From Bog-756 sp963812525 (GTDB taxonomy: Bacteria; Actinomycetota; Acidimicrobiia; Acidimicrobiales; RAAP-2): a stretch of DNA of 64,000 nucleotides. The position numbers and the translations under genes were made by a program. Location: positions 558,001 to 622,000 of the forward strand of contig CAWEVL010000011.1 in NCBI GenBank assembly GCA_963812525.1, given 5' to 3'. The notes beneath the pieces are model-generated. The model was given only the letters and a program-made list of their open reading frames with translations, was not told where the DNA came from and did not search any database. Below, one piece after another: positions 8,159 through 17,982 of this stretch. How positions within the stretch are numbered: the stretch's first letter is position 1; the number at the start of each line of letters is the position of its first letter.

Positions 8159-10109
8159 TCAGTGCACCGCCCGGCCCAGATAGGGAGCGTCGCCGAAGGC
8201 ATAGAGGGCGCCGTCGCCGCCCATCAGGTAGTAGCCGTTGCCGTCCAGGGAGGTGGCCATGGTGCGGATCGGGGCCGAGATGGAGGTGCCACCGAGTGAA
8301 CCGTAGAACGGTGCGCCGAAGGAGAAGATCCCACCGTCGGCCGCCACCATCCGGTAGCCCCGCCCGGCCGGGTCGGCGGTGATGCCCACCACCGGTTGAT
8401 TCAAGCGGGTGCCTCCCATTGACCCCAGAAACGGTGCGCCGAAGGAGAAGACCCCGCCATCGGCCGCCACCAGCCAGTACCCGTCTCCTCGGGGAGTGGC
8501 GGCCATGCCCACCACCGGGGCGTTGAGGCGGATGCTGCCGGTCGAGCCGCGGAACACCGCGTCACCGAAGGCGAACACCCCGCCGTCCCCGGCCACCAGG
8601 TAGTACCCCGCACCATCGGCGGTGGCGGTCATGGCGATGACCGGTGCGTTGAGGTGGAAGCCGCCGGTGGAGCCGAAGAACCCGGCGTCGCCGAAGCTGA
8701 ACACGCCCCCGTCGGCGCCGAGGAGCCAGTAGCCCTCATGGTCGGGGGTGGCGGTGATCCCGACGATGGGCGCATTGGGCACCGTGGCGAGGGACCCCAG
8801 GTCCGCGGTGCCCCCGAACGACCGGACTTGGCCAGCCGCGTCGACCTCCCAGTAGCCGGGGCAGCCACCCGGCCCCGAGGTGGCGGCGACGGCCACCGAC
8901 GTACCCGGTGCGGCCTGATTGCTGGCGGATCCGCAGCCGGGCCCCGAACCCACGCTGCCGAAGGCCGAGCCGGTGATCAGATCGTGCACGTAGCCGCCGG
9001 GACCGCCGTAGGCGCCCCCGTAACGCTGGAGTTCCGGGCTCACGTAGGTGCCCTCGGTGATCTCGTTCCACGAGATGAGGAGCCAACCGTCGGGGTCGCC
9101 GGCGGCGTTCCCGTCGAAGAGGGCCTGGAGAGTGGCCCCGTTGTCCCGGGGCACGCAGGTGGCAGAACCGTCCAGTTGCCGGTCGAAGCCCGGGGCGAGC
9201 GGCGCGAAGTATTTCTTCCCCTGGGCGTGGAGCGTGGCGGCCAGGCCTTCGAGCTGCTGGAAGCTCTGGGGGTTGTTGACCGGGTCCTGGCTCGACCAGT
9301 AGGGACTGTCGGCGTCGAAGTAGGGAGCCACCGAGTCGTTCCACTGGTTCCACTGGTAGCCCCCGACGAAGTACCACGCCGACCGGAACTGGGTGCTGAT
9401 GGCCGCCACCACCGGGAGGGCGTACTTGTAGGAGCCCACCCAGATGAAGGTGGGCCTGCCGCCGTTACTGCGGTCGAAGGCGGGATCGTTTCCGTACTGG
9501 CTGGTCAGGTACGAGAGGTCTCCGCTGATGGCCGGCTGGGTCAGTCCCGTCGAGGAGGCCTCGTACGAGAGCCAGAGATGGAAGTCATGCCCCTCGGCCT
9601 GGGCCTGGTCGACCGCCTGGACCAGCAGGCCGAGTCGGCGGTCCTCGCTGTTGGACGCGGGGGTCTGGGTGGCCGATCCGGTGCCGTACCAGTCCACCGC
9701 GAAGCCGGACAGACCGGCGGCGATGGCACTCTGGACGTCGTAGGTCACCTGGGACGGGTCATCGGCGGAGAACAGGGCATCGGGAGCATCGGTCTCGATG
9801 TTGCCGCTGTAGAGACTGGTGGGATTGCACCCGGTGGCATCCAGGGAGGCGGGCAGCGGGGAGGGGCGACTGTCCGAACGGGTAGTTGGGTCCGAGGGTC
9901 GTCTGCCAATGGTGCGTGTCCCACCACAGGTAGTAGTAGGCGTACATGCCCTCGGGTGACGACGCGCTCAGTGCTGGTCGGACGGCACCGGGACCGGAGA
10001 GGGCGGGCTGGGCGTCGCCGGTAGCCCCGATCAGGGGTGCCGTGGCCAGCAGGATCATGGCCACGACGGCGACCACGGAGACCAGACGGTGCTGTGCGAT
10101 CCCTCTCAT
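8159..10109 (-). CDS. Secreted GH99-like protein with C-terminal propeller-type repeats (one frameshift)
   Basis: An exported protein of about 650 residues. ATG at 10109 opens a signal peptide (MRGIAQHRLVSVVAVVAMIL, then LATAPLIGATGDA). The catalytic-like part begins GMYAYYYLWWDTHHW and contains GLSGFAVDWYGTGS and WLLISWNEITEGTYVSPE, the pattern of GH71/GH99-like (endo-mannosidase-type) domains. About 300 residues in, it passes to repeats of about 48 residues (GYWLVAADGGVFSFGAPF, GSTGSIRLNAPVVGMAAT), a beta-propeller-like repeat frequent in acidimicrobial exported proteins. The frame changes near 9870, around a CCCCTCCCC tract, splitting the N-terminal ~80 residues from the rest. A role in polysaccharide binding or trimming is inferred. 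Confidence 0.82.
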
Positions 10110-10636
10110 GCCGATCCTTCCGCCCCTCGGGGCCGTCGACGACCTGTCCTCCCGTAGTGGTCGGCCAGTTCCGCCTCCCTCTGTAGTGATTGCCACTCCG
10201 GCCCGGCCGTCCGGTCGGCCCGGTGGCGTCCCAGCAGCCCAGCCATCGCCAGCCGGGGATGCGTCGACCGAAGCGGGGCCCGGAAGGTCCTTGGTGGGGG
10301 CAACGCCTCGAGGAGGAGTCCGGTCAGGCCGGTGAAGCCCCGGACACCGCCGGTGGCCTAGGGGTCTCCGGACCGATGTCCAACGCCAGGTTCACGGCGG
10401 CGCACCGGTCGACGGTGACGCCCCCAACCTCCGAGACCGCTCTGCGGCCACGGTGTCCGTCCGGTCGGTGATGCGCCCCGTGGTCGTCGATCACGGCATC
10501 GGGCGCGTGATCCCTCCCCCTCCACCGTGGCTCCCGCCGTTCGCATCTCCGCGGTTCCTGATGGATACTGTCGCCGATGGAGCCTCCCGGAGCGAAGCGA
10601 TCGAGGTCCGCCGACGAGGAGCGCCCAGGGGGCGAA
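10110..10636. other. Intergenic, no gene seen
   Basis: About 530 bp between two divergent genes (the GH99-like protein and the methyltransferase). Overlapping short ORFs here lack homology-like composition and good ribosome sites. Promoters for both genes should lie here, but no consensus boxes stand out. Confidence 0.6.
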
Positions 10637-11725
10637 ATGGCCGAGGAGATCCTCGATACCGAGGAAGTTCCTACGTGTTGCCTGTGCGGCCAGTCTGGGG
10701 TCGAGCAGATGTTTGTCACGTGGGATCGCCTCCACGGGTTTCCGGGCCGCTTCTCGCTCGTCCGGTGCACGACGTGCGGTCTGGTTCGCCTGTCTCCCCG
10801 GCCTGCTCGCCACGTCCTCGGCCGTTACTATCCGGACGACACCTACTACGCCTATCGGCCGGAGACGCCGAGGGACCAGTCATCCCCGGGGACGAGCAGC
10901 ATCCGTGCCCGTCTGCAAGGCCGAGCCCGATCAGCCGCACTGACCTCCTTGGGCTATCCGGGCGACGGTCCGCCCCGGCCGGTCGCGGCATTGACCCGCC
11001 ACATCACGAGCCAGGGGCTGTTGAAGCGGGTGACGTACGGAGCTCGCGGCTTTCCTCACTACGTCCCCGGTGGCCGGGCCCTCGATGTCGGCTGTGGAAA
11101 CGGAGCCTTCCTGGCCGTCCTCCAGCGCCACGGCTGGGACGTCTACGGGGTCGATATCAGCATGTCGGCCAGCCGATCGGCGGCCGCTCGAGGCATCACC
11201 GTGCACGTGGGCGAGCTGGAGGGCGCCCCGGTGCCGCCGAGATCGCTCGACTATCTCCGCATGACCCACGTGATCGAACACGTCTGGGACCCGGTGGGCA
11301 CGCTGAAGACGGCGTACGAGTACCTGCGGCCAGGGGGCACCCTCTACCTCGAGACACCGAATATCTCAAGTCTCGCTGCTCGTCACTGCGGCCCGTACTG
11401 GTTCCCGCTCGAGACGCCCCGTCATCTGTGGCTGTTCGACCCGGATACCGTGAGGCGTGCGCTCCGTACCGCCGGATTGGAGGTCACGGAGCTGTCCTCG
11501 GATTCGTTCGGAGCCAGGCCGCTCAGTGCGTACCGGTGGGAGTCCACGTTCATGACCGAGGAGCAAGAAGGGAGGCGACTTCCAAACCGTCCCGTCCCGC
11601 TGCGGCCTCAGGCCGCGGCCCGGGCCGCCGCCCTGAGCGGGGCAGCAAGAGTGATGCGGATGGCTCACCAGGAGAGCGACGAGATCCTCTGTTGCTGGGC
11701 GCGTCGGCCGGTCGGGGACGGCTGA
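10637..11725 (+). CDS. Class I SAM-dependent methyltransferase with N-terminal zinc-ribbon-like motif
   Basis: A methyltransferase of about 362 residues. Near the N-terminus CCLCGQSG and CTTCGLVRLSPRP form a paired CxxC motif, common in methyltransferases of cell-surface glycan clusters. Motif I is ALDVGCGNGAFLAVL, with the acidic VYGVDIS after strand 2, then YLRMTHVIEHVWDP and LRPGGTLYLETPNISS, the pattern of UbiE/type 11-12 methyltransferases. ATG at 10637 is preferred because AGGGGG lies about 5 bp upstream; an in-frame ATG at 10577 would add 20 residues of low-complexity sequence. With the convergent glycosyltransferase-like gene it may belong to a small glycan-modification locus (inference). 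Confidence 0.87.
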   Translation: MAEEILDTEEVPTCCLCGQSGVEQMFVTWDRLHGFPGRFSLVRCTTCGLVRLSPRPARHVLGRYYPDDTYYAYRPETPRDQSSPGTSSIRARLQGRARSAALTSLGYPGDGPPRPVAALTRHITSQGLLKRVTYGARGFPHYVPGGRALDVGCGNGAFLAVLQRHGWDVYGVDISMSASRSAAARGITVHVGELEGAPVPPRSLDYLRMTHVIEHVWDPVGTLKTAYEYLRPGGTLYLETPNISSLAARHCGPYWFPLETPRHLWLFDPDTVRRALRTAGLEVTELSSDSFGARPLSAYRWESTFMTEEQEGRRLPNRPVPLRPQAAARAAALSGAARVMRMAHQESDEILCCWARRPVGDG

Positions 11726-11895
11726 TCGCCGCACCGGCACTTCCGTGTCATCGTCGCTGCTGAACCGGTGTCCTCACGGCGCGGACGGCCAGACCGTGCG
11801 CAGGTCCCTCCGAAAGACCCGCCGTCGGGCCGCCGTCGGTGGCGGGACGAGAGCCTTCAGTCGCCCACACGCGCCCGCCAGCGGTCAATCCCCGT

Positions 11896-12705
11896 CTACA
11901 GGAACTCGAGATAGAACTTCGGGTCCCGTTCGAGCTTGGCGAAGATCTCGTCGCCAAGTCGGCGGTTGGCCTGCATCTGCCGGTATCCCCACACCTTGTC
12001 CTGTGCCTTCCGAGCGTGCCGGATGGTGCTTCCAACGACTCGGAAATGACCATGATCGGTCGGAGGTCGGACCCGGGCGTCGGCCTTGTTCCTGGACATC
12101 GGGTCTCGGAACCCTGCCCCGTGGTGGTAGACGATGCCTCCGTAGACAGCGAACCACAGGGGGTGTGGGTTCACCCGATTGGACCGGGCAAGGGGGGTCC
12201 ACGGAGCGTGGGCCCTCTCCAACTTATCGAGCAGATTTGCGCCGGTGTCGGTGACGATCTGGCCGCGGTCGTTCGTCCAGCAATGGCCCGGTGACCAGTC
12301 CCCGCGGAGCGCGTCCCAGTCCCCTACCCGCATGACGCTGAAACAGGGGTGGGGCTGTCGGTCGGCGTTGTTCTCCGCACGCCGGACGGCGACAAGTATC
12401 GACTCGTCCAGCGCTTTGCGGACCGTAGGCATGGGATCGGCTACAGGAAAGGCGTCGCCGTCGAGGAACATGATGAGATCGTCCGGTTCGGCATCAGCGA
12501 CGATCCGGGAGGCCAGGAGATTGAGCTTGCCCGGATGCCGACCCCGGGCCGGCACCACTTGGTCGAACTTGTCGTCGTGGTGGCCCGGGACGGATTCCAG
12601 ATTCGCCACGACCCGATAGGGCTCATGCAGGTGCAGGCGAAGATAGTGGAGTTGGATGTCGATCCATTGATCCGACTTGTGGTGGACGGTCGCAATGTGA
12701 ATCAT
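11896..12705 (-). CDS. Glycosyltransferase-like protein with DGD motif
   Basis: A protein of about 269 residues. ATG at 12705 is chosen because CAGGAG lies about 8 bp upstream and the sequence MIHIATVHHKSDQWIDIQLHYL starts a clean beta-strand. The segment DDLIMFLDGDAFPVADP holds a DxD-type metal/nucleotide-sugar motif, as in GT-A glycosyltransferases, and CWTNDRGQIVTDTGANLL and GIVYHHGAGFRDP follow. No membrane segment is seen. It converges with the methyltransferase gene. Family assignment rests on the motif and overall pattern, so donor and acceptor are unknown. Confidence 0.7.
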   Translation of the reverse strand: MIHIATVHHKSDQWIDIQLHYLRLHLHEPYRVVANLESVPGHHDDKFDQVVPARGRHPGKLNLLASRIVADAEPDDLIMFLDGDAFPVADPMPTVRKALDESILVAVRRAENNADRQPHPCFSVMRVGDWDALRGDWSPGHCWTNDRGQIVTDTGANLLDKLERAHAPWTPLARSNRVNPHPLWFAVYGGIVYHHGAGFRDPMSRNKADARVRPPTDHGHFRVVGSTIRHARKAQDKVWGYRQMQANRRLGDEIFAKLERDPKFYLEFL

Positions 12706-13765
12706 CGCTGCCACTCCTGAGCCCACTGACGCTTCACACTGCCCCCCTCCGATGGATTGTCCCACCAACCAGCGTCCTGGCTGCCACGCCGAGTCGCAGT
12801 CTACGCCACGACCCGGCGGATGCCGTCCTCTCCCACCCACTCGGGTCCGGGCGCCGGGGCAAGGGCATGCTCGTGCACGACACGGTCCGCCGGCGACCCA
12901 GGGGCCGCATGAGCGCCGGGCCCTGACGAGGGGCAGGCCTGCAGGACCCGGCACGCACCCAGGGTAGCGGCGGCGACCGGGGCGGCGCTCCGGCGTGCCC
13001 GAACCTCCGCCGGGCACCCAACCGTGCAGGGCCGGCGCATGGATGCGGCGGAGCCGGGTGGTGCCGATGGTCAGCACTTCCCGGTCGGGCGCGGCCCGGG
13101 GCCGCCGATGGCGGTGGGGCGTGGCGACGTGCCCACCAGGTCGTGCCCGGCACCCGTTGCCGAGGTTGTTCGAGACGCGAACGGTGACGGAGGGAGCAGG
13201 TGGGCTTCGTCTGGGCGGTCCGCCGACGGCGAGCGAATGTGCCCCCACCACCCCCACCTACGAGGGGCAGGGGAGGCAGGTGTGATGGGGGCGGCATCGA
13301 GAGTAGCGGTCCGCACGGTTCGAAGTCGGGACCACCTGCGTTCCCACTCCTGGCTGCGGTCGGCGGTACAGCGACGAATCGGTCTGGATCCCCACGGCCC
13401 CCGGCGGCAGCCGGACAGCCGACCCGCTCCGACCGTGCCGACCTGATCGATGCCCGTACCGGCTGCTCAGTGGCTGTTTGCATGGTCCCAGGGTTGCGGT
13501 ACCGGGCCGCCGGCGGGAACCGGTTGGGCGAGAGCCAGTGCGGACCGGGGCGGCACACGTCGGTCACAGGGGTCAGCCTGGGGCGGTGGCCCTGCATCGT
13601 GCCCGGCCGGTTGGCGGTCCGACCGGCCACCTGACTGGGGACGCCCCGATTCGCGAAGAGTTCATCCGTCTGTGACACGCCTGTTCCCTGCCGGACGGTA
13701 CAACGGGACCAGTTCGGCGGCAGAGAGCTCGACTCCCTCCGTCTCGAGGTCAGAGTGGGAGCTCC
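12706..13765. other. Non-coding or unrecognised, ~1.06 kb
   Basis: Several long open frames exist here on both strands because of GC content, but all are Arg/Pro/Gly-rich with no recognisable motif. The stretch contains a C-rich then G-rich tract (13237-13280) and, at its 3' end, one copy of the TTCGCGAAGAGTTCA motif. It is the start of a gene-poor region. Confidence 0.5.
13648..13664 (+). repeat. TTCGCGAAGAGTTCA motif, copy 1
   Basis: GATTCGCGAAGAGTTCA, containing the 8-bp palindrome TTCGCGAA, lies 102 bp upstream of the small gene at 13766. The same sequence recurs at 19100 and, inverted, at 19477. A partial copy (AAAGAGTTCATC) is near 15084. Confidence 0.7.
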
Positions 13766-14044
13766 ATGACGCAGGCACGAGTGCACGTCACCTGTCAGGC
13801 GACTGCCAGCCGGTATGACCTCCGGTTCTACGACGCTTCAGAGCTGGTGGTGCCCGGTTGGTGGCTCGGCATCACCGACTCGAACGGACAACTGGTCCGT
13901 ACCGCCTTTTCCGCGTCCACCGGAGGGCCGGACGCGGTCGTTCGGTGGCTGGAGACCCTGACTGGTCCCGACATCGCCCTTCAGCTGGTACGCGGTGCCC
14001 AAGAAGCATTCGAGAAGGGTTCGTCGGCGCCGGTGGTCGTGTGA
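13766..14044 (+). CDS. Hypothetical small protein (92 aa)
   Basis: ATG at 13766 is preceded by GTGGGAG at about 7 bp. The product alternates strand-like and turn segments (RVHVTCQATASRYDLRFYDA, VVPGWWLGITDSNGQLV) and ends in an amphipathic helix (IALQLVRGAQEAFEKG). No known family is recognised. It has no signal peptide and is probably a small cytoplasmic alpha/beta protein. One copy of the TTCGCGAAGAGTTCA motif lies upstream. The residue composition is less Arg/Pro-biased than the shadow frames around it, which supports it being real. Confidence 0.55.
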   Translation: MTQARVHVTCQATASRYDLRFYDASELVVPGWWLGITDSNGQLVRTAFSASTGGPDAVVRWLETLTGPDIALQLVRGAQEAFEKGSSAPVVV

Positions 14045-14419
14045 GCTGTGTGCACTTGGAGACCGACGGGCCGGGCAGGACGGCGCAACGGGGAGGCAAC
14101 CCTGGACGGTCAGAACGGAGGGGGGCTGAGTTGGGCCTCCCTACCTATCCGTCCGGCCCGCGCCGGGGTGCAGTGCCGGCGCCTCCCGGTTCCCTCCCCC
14201 GTGGCGCCGCCCGTCGGGTTGGTGCGCTCCGAGGTCGGTCGCATCGGCGATTGGAGCCGGCCCGGCGGACCGAGCACCTCGGGCCGACTGCTGGCGGCCA
14301 GGTCCGGCCGGGACGCTGTGACGGTTTCATCCCTGGTCAGGGGTGTCCTCGTTGCGTGCCCCCGGCCGACGGGTCTCGACGACGGAGCGTCGCTTCGTGG
14401 AGCGCAGAGCACTCCCTCG
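14045..14419. other. Intergenic, nothing recognised
   Basis: About 375 bp between the convergent 92-residue ORF and the DUF4234 gene. No structure, repeat or coding signature could be supported. Confidence 0.5.
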
Positions 14420-14776
14420 TCAGGCAGCGACCGCTCGCTGTGCTTCCCAGTACTGGTTGAGGTGGCCCTGCGTCTTGACGACCCAGATGATCCAGCCGAC
14501 GAAGGGGATCAGGACCCAGAATCCCGTGACCGCTGAGATCGTGGCCTCCCTGCCCTCACGAGAGAAGAGCCGGCCGACCTCATGGGGCAAGAGGAAGATG
14601 TTGACTACCCCGAGAAGGATGGCGAAGAGCAGACCCAAGCCGCCGCCGATGCCCTCACCTGACGCCAGCTTCATCTCCTTGAAGCTGGCGTACTGCCAGT
14701 ACAGGCTGTAGATCCCCAGTGTGACGATCGAAAGCAGGATCACCGAAACCGGGCTTCGGACGTTTCCGAGTGTCAT
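14420..14776 (-). CDS. DUF4234-type small membrane protein
   Basis: A 118-residue protein starting at ATG 14776, with GAGGCGG about 5 bp upstream. The N-terminal helix VSVILLSIVTLGIYSLYWQYA carries the GIYSLYW-type motif of DUF4234. It is followed by a second membrane helix (GLGLLFAILLGVVNIFLLP) and a third (FWVLIPFVGWIIWVVKTQGHLNQYW), whose LNQYWE end is also typical. Members are short integral membrane proteins of unknown function, often with an N-terminal zinc ribbon, which is absent here. It stands alone in a gene-poor stretch. Confidence 0.85.
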   Translation of the reverse strand: MTLGNVRSPVSVILLSIVTLGIYSLYWQYASFKEMKLASGEGIGGGLGLLFAILLGVVNIFLLPHEVGRLFSREGREATISAVTGFWVLIPFVGWIIWVVKTQGHLNQYWEAQRAVAA

Positions 14777-15170
14777 GTCCGCCTCGCTTGTGCGGCGGAC
14801 ATTTGCCGCCGCTGCGAGCAGTTGAACACATCGCCACGGGGCGCGCCGGTTCCTGTGTGATCCGATCCCTGACGGACGGCCGGGCCGGCACCGCCCGACT
14901 GACGGAGCGGCGAGGTCGGAGCAGGGACGAGGCGCCGCTGACCGCTGGTACATCCCTGTCGGCGGAGGCCTACCCGCACGCACCGGGTCGCCGGACGGCT
15001 GTCCGGCCGGCGGGATTCCCGCCCTCGTCGACAGGAGGGCCCATCCGTCGGTGTCGGGTCCCGCCCGGATCATTCGCTGTCACAAAGAGTTCATCTGACT
15101 ACTCTCCGCGTTCTTTTGTAGAGTCTGTTCTGTACAGAGGAGGGGTAGCGGGGCAGTCGGGTGAAGGTCG
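14777..15170. other. Intergenic with a partial motif copy
   Basis: About 390 bp. Around 15084 there is ACAAAGAGTTCATC, a partial copy of the TTCGCGAAGAGTTCA motif, then an AT-richer patch (15105-15140) with GTACAGAGGAGG that could hold a promoter. No gene is recognised. Confidence 0.4.
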
Positions 15171-15590
15171 ATGGACACCGCAACAGGTCCTGGGAGACGA
15201 GAGCCATTCGTCTCTGGGCTGGACCATGGGCCGATCTGGGCGGCCACGCTTCCCGATTGGCGGCGTCGGGTCTGGGTGGCCGGCGCCGCGTTGGCCGGGA
15301 TCTCCTTGGGGGTCTGGTTGGAGCGACATCGCCGGCCGGCCGACGCCGCCTCCAAGCGGTCGTTGGCGCCACCCATGGCACGCTGGCGCGTCGACCTGAC
15401 GCATGCGGGGTCTTCTGGTCAGGCGATTCGATCGATCGTCTCCGGGCCACGGATGATGCCGAGGAGCGCCGTCCGTCCAAGAGGCCATCGGGGACGGGCA
15501 CAGCGGCGGCCACAGGGGGCGTCCGGCCTGGTCAGGAACGCCTCGCTCGCAGTGGCCAGAGGGAACCGTCCGACGCACCGTCCCGTTTAG
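15171..15590 (+). CDS. Possible small membrane protein
   Basis: The first ~60 residues look protein-like: a charged start, then WRRRVWVAGAALAGISLGVW as a single membrane helix followed by LERHRRPAD. The rest is Arg/Ser-rich and may be out of frame. TGAAGG lies just upstream of the ATG at 15171, and a partial motif copy lies about 85 bp upstream. The stop overlaps that of the convergent gene at 15587. No family is recognised, and the frame may be a chance ORF. Confidence 0.35.
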   Translation: MDTATGPGRREPFVSGLDHGPIWAATLPDWRRRVWVAGAALAGISLGVWLERHRRPADAASKRSLAPPMARWRVDLTHAGSSGQAIRSIVSGPRMMPRSAVRPRGHRGRAQRRPQGASGLVRNASLAVARGNRPTHRPV

Positions 15591-16006
15591 TCCGCCGACG
15601 GCGCCGTGGTGATCGTCATGAGCGCATCGCCGGTCGGCGGGGGGGCAACCGGTGTTGGTGGAGGGTCCAGCAGCGTCAAGTGTGGACGTTGATCCGACGC
15701 GTTGTCACCGGGGTCGGTGGAGGACCCAGTCCCGACACCACCGACGATGGAGTCGTCGACCGGATGGAGCGTCGCGCCCAAGAACGTGCGTGCATAGTCG
15801 GCGGAGACCCTGAGCTCCCGTCTCGTCGAGTCCCGTCGAGCCATCTTGGCGACATAGTCCTTGCTGAACCTGAGGTAAGCCCGGATCACGTAGGAGAGGA
15901 CGACCCCGAGGACCGCCAGTCCAATGCCGTATCCGATGACTGCTTTCACCGTGCCCACCGCTGCCCTCCTTGGTTGCGGACCCGATCGTAGGTCCGGTCG
16001 GGCCAT
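15587..16006 (-). CDS. Hypothetical single-pass membrane protein
   Basis: The reading frame gives a short Arg/Pro-rich N-terminus, then one strong membrane helix (AVIGYGIGLAVLGVVLSYVI), a basic juxtamembrane helix (RAYLRFSKDYVAKMARRDS), an RVSADYARTFLGATLHPVDD segment and a Pro/Thr/Asp-rich C-terminal tail. A GTG at about 15958 (VGTVKAVIGYG) would put the helix right at the N-terminus and may be the true start. No family is recognised. Orientation is probably N-out with the tail in the cytoplasm, by the positive-inside rule. Confidence 0.5.
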   Translation of the reverse strand: MARPDLRSGPQPRRAAVGTVKAVIGYGIGLAVLGVVLSYVIRAYLRFSKDYVAKMARRDSTRRELRVSADYARTFLGATLHPVDDSIVGGVGTGSSTDPGDNASDQRPHLTLLDPPPTPVAPPPTGDALMTITTAPSAD

Positions 16007-16306
16007 GGGAGTAGGACCAATAGCGATCGGCCCATCGACGGAAGTCCCGCACCGTTCCCGGAGCTGGGGCTCTGCGGCACAAGCTCGCCGAGGCCGGGTC
16101 GGACGGGCGCTGGATGACCATGGAGGTGGGATCCCCGTGACGTCCGACCCGGGCCACGACCCAGCCCAGGACCTGTTCTCGGAGGCACGCGCCTCACACC
16201 GCCCCGCAACTTGAGCCTCCGCCGTGTGATCCGACTTCCGTCGGGAGGCGTCTCCGATCCCACCGGACTCCTCGGGCTGCTCGCCAGGCCGACCCGCTGC
16301 CGGCCC
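16007..16306. other. Intergenic, nothing recognised
   Basis: 300 bp between two minus-strand small ORFs. No supported feature. Confidence 0.45.
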
Positions 16307-16531
16307 CTATCGTCGCTTCCGCTTGCTCCGCAGATCGTGGACTTCGTTTTGCAACTCCGCGCACCTGACCCTCAGGGCACCCACCTGCCTGCTCAGGACC
16401 TTGTTGGCCTCGATCGCTGCATCCCGCTGATCGACGAGGGCAGCGACGTCGCTGGCCTCCCGGCGATGAGCGGCCTCGAACTGGCTGCCGGTGACCGATT
16501 CGACTTCCCTTGCACTCCATCTGGACATCAT
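16307..16531 (-). CDS. Small coiled-coil protein (74 aa)
   Basis: ATG at 16531 (MMSRWSAREVESVTGSQF) opens a frame that is almost entirely helical with heptad-like spacing: AAHRREASDVAALVDQRDAA, then IEANKVLSRQVGALRVRCAE and LQNEVHDLRSKRKRR. The strongly basic end could bind nucleic acid or a membrane surface. AGGTGG lies just upstream of the start. The frame is open up to 16663, but that extension is Arg/Ser-rich and unconvincing. No family is recognised. Confidence 0.5.
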   Translation of the reverse strand: MMSRWSAREVESVTGSQFEAAHRREASDVAALVDQRDAAIEANKVLSRQVGALRVRCAELQNEVHDLRSKRKRR

Positions 16532-17034
16532 CCGCCACCTGGTACCCCGGCACCTCGCCGACCCAGACTTGCACATCCGAGGCGTGCCGACGAAGACGGC
16601 GACAGCACCCTGATGTACCTGGGAGTTCTTCCCGGATGAGCTGGCGCTCCTCCCCCGGGTCACGCTCCACCCGCCCCGGGGAAAGGCTGATTCGATGGGG
16701 TGGCCGGGGCGTCGTGCGGAGACCCGATGCTCGCATCGCCGGGCCGGGACGGACCAGCACCGCTCGGCAGCCCGTGCCCGGGGCGTTCAATTCTTCCGAC
16801 AAGACGATCGGCTTCCGGGGCGAACACGTGGCGTGACGGCATACCGCTCGGCATGGTCGTTCGCACCGGTGATGGTCGTCCGGACCACGTGGTTGTCGGG
16901 ACCCCGGCCACGGCGACCAATCAGACGGGACCTCCCGGGCCTCAGCAACTTCCGAGAAACGCCCGCCGACACGTCCGGACACGGATTCCGGCACCACTGT
17001 TGCACCGCTACGGCACGCCCGTCACGATGAGCCC
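16532..17034. other. Intergenic, nothing recognised
   Basis: About 500 bp between a minus-strand and a plus-strand small gene (divergent). It should contain their promoters, but no consensus elements or repeats could be supported. Confidence 0.45.
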
Positions 17035-17217
17035 ATGGAGATGACAGTCGAAGACAGAGTGCGAGCCCTTGAGGACGTCGTGATGGCCCTGAGCAACATT
17101 GTCGAAGCCAGGGTGGGGAACTTCAACCAGCCCAACATCGATCAGAGGGTGGCTCTCTGGGGCTCGCTCGTCCACAGGTGGGCGGGTGAGCTGGCGGCCA
17201 GAAGGTCTGAGCCCTGA
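17035..17217 (+). CDS. Small helical protein (60 aa)
   Basis: A short acidic-to-neutral protein, MEMTVEDRVRALEDVVMALS followed by NIVEARVGNFNQPNIDQRVA and LWGSLVHRWAGELAARR. The first half resembles a short coiled coil and the second half an amphipathic helix. The purine-rich GAGCCCATGGAG context gives only a weak ribosome site. No family is recognised. The natural amino-acid composition in a GC-rich genome argues for a real gene. Confidence 0.45.
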   Translation: MEMTVEDRVRALEDVVMALSNIVEARVGNFNQPNIDQRVALWGSLVHRWAGELAARRSEP

Positions 17218-17586
17218 GCTCCGAACGCCCGGGTATCCCCCGTCCTACCCGACATCATGAGCCAGCCCGGCCACGAGGGCGAAGCGTTCACACCTCAGCA
17301 CCGGGTGACTGCTTCAGGCTTGTCCGTGCGCACCTTGCCGGTGCGCACAGTCCAAAACGGCTCGGAGAGCACCAGGTCCGGACCCGCGTAGGCGTTGGCC
17401 ACTCCGGGAGTCGCTTGACTGGCCCGCCCCTGAGGTCATCTTCCAGAGTTGGGGGCGTGGCGTCGGATTTCGTCCTTCGTATCCATACACCTGGTTCCCC
17501 GCCGAAGATGGGTTCCGGCCTGCACGGGTCCGAACCGACGATGACTCGGTAGGAAACCTTGAGCGCAGATCCCCTAGTGTTGGATC
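17218..17586. other. Intergenic, nothing recognised
   Basis: About 370 bp. A 44-codon frame from 17257 is open, but it has no ribosome site and no distinctive composition. GC is slightly lower than in the flanks. Confidence 0.4.
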
Positions 17587-17982
17587 ATGGCGATCGAGGA
17601 GTTCAGAGAGTTACGGATGGCGGCAGAAGAGCTCCGGTCCGAGATCGCAATCCAGCTCGAGATTGTACGAACCGTCGAGGACAAGCTCACGACCTCGGCG
17701 GGGGCGGCGTATGCCGTCCGCAATCTTCCCACCAAACAGATCCGGGACTCTCTGGACAAGGCGTTCAGGCAGTTCGTCGAGCGTCGTCGCGCCTGGCGCG
17801 TCGCCCTCATGCATTCGTGCTGTCTCGAGGAGGACATGAGCCTCACCGAGTTCGCAGCGTCACTTCGGCTTCTCCCGACAGTATGCCCAGTCCCTGGCGG
17901 CCGAGGCCCGGAAAGCGCAGTTGCCCGACTGAGTTTCGTCCCTGATCGGTACCTCGCACCCTCACTGGGCCACGAGTCGTAG
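17587..17982 (+). CDS. Hypothetical helical protein, possibly frameshifted near the end
   Basis: The first ~88 residues are clearly protein-like: MAIEEFRELRMAAEELRSEI, AIQLEIVRTVEDKLTTSAGA, then IRDSLDKAFRQFVERRRAWR. They suggest a helical bundle or coiled coil. After LTEFAASLR the listed frame becomes Pro/Gly-rich, while another frame reads FGFSRQYAQSLAAEARKAQL and stops at about 17932, a more natural end. A one-base slip near 17860 would join them to give about 115 residues. No family is recognised. Confidence 0.5.
   Translation: MAIEEFRELRMAAEELRSEIAIQLEIVRTVEDKLTTSAGAAYAVRNLPTKQIRDSLDKAFRQFVERRRAWRVALMHSCCLEEDMSLTEFAASLRLLPTVCPVPGGRGPESAVARLSFVPDRYLAPSLGHES

Noticed and set aside
15105..15140. 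Possible promoter with GTACAGAGGAGG
   Set aside because: The AT-richer patch lacks recognisable -35/-10 boxes at proper spacing, so it is mentioned only as an intergenic note.
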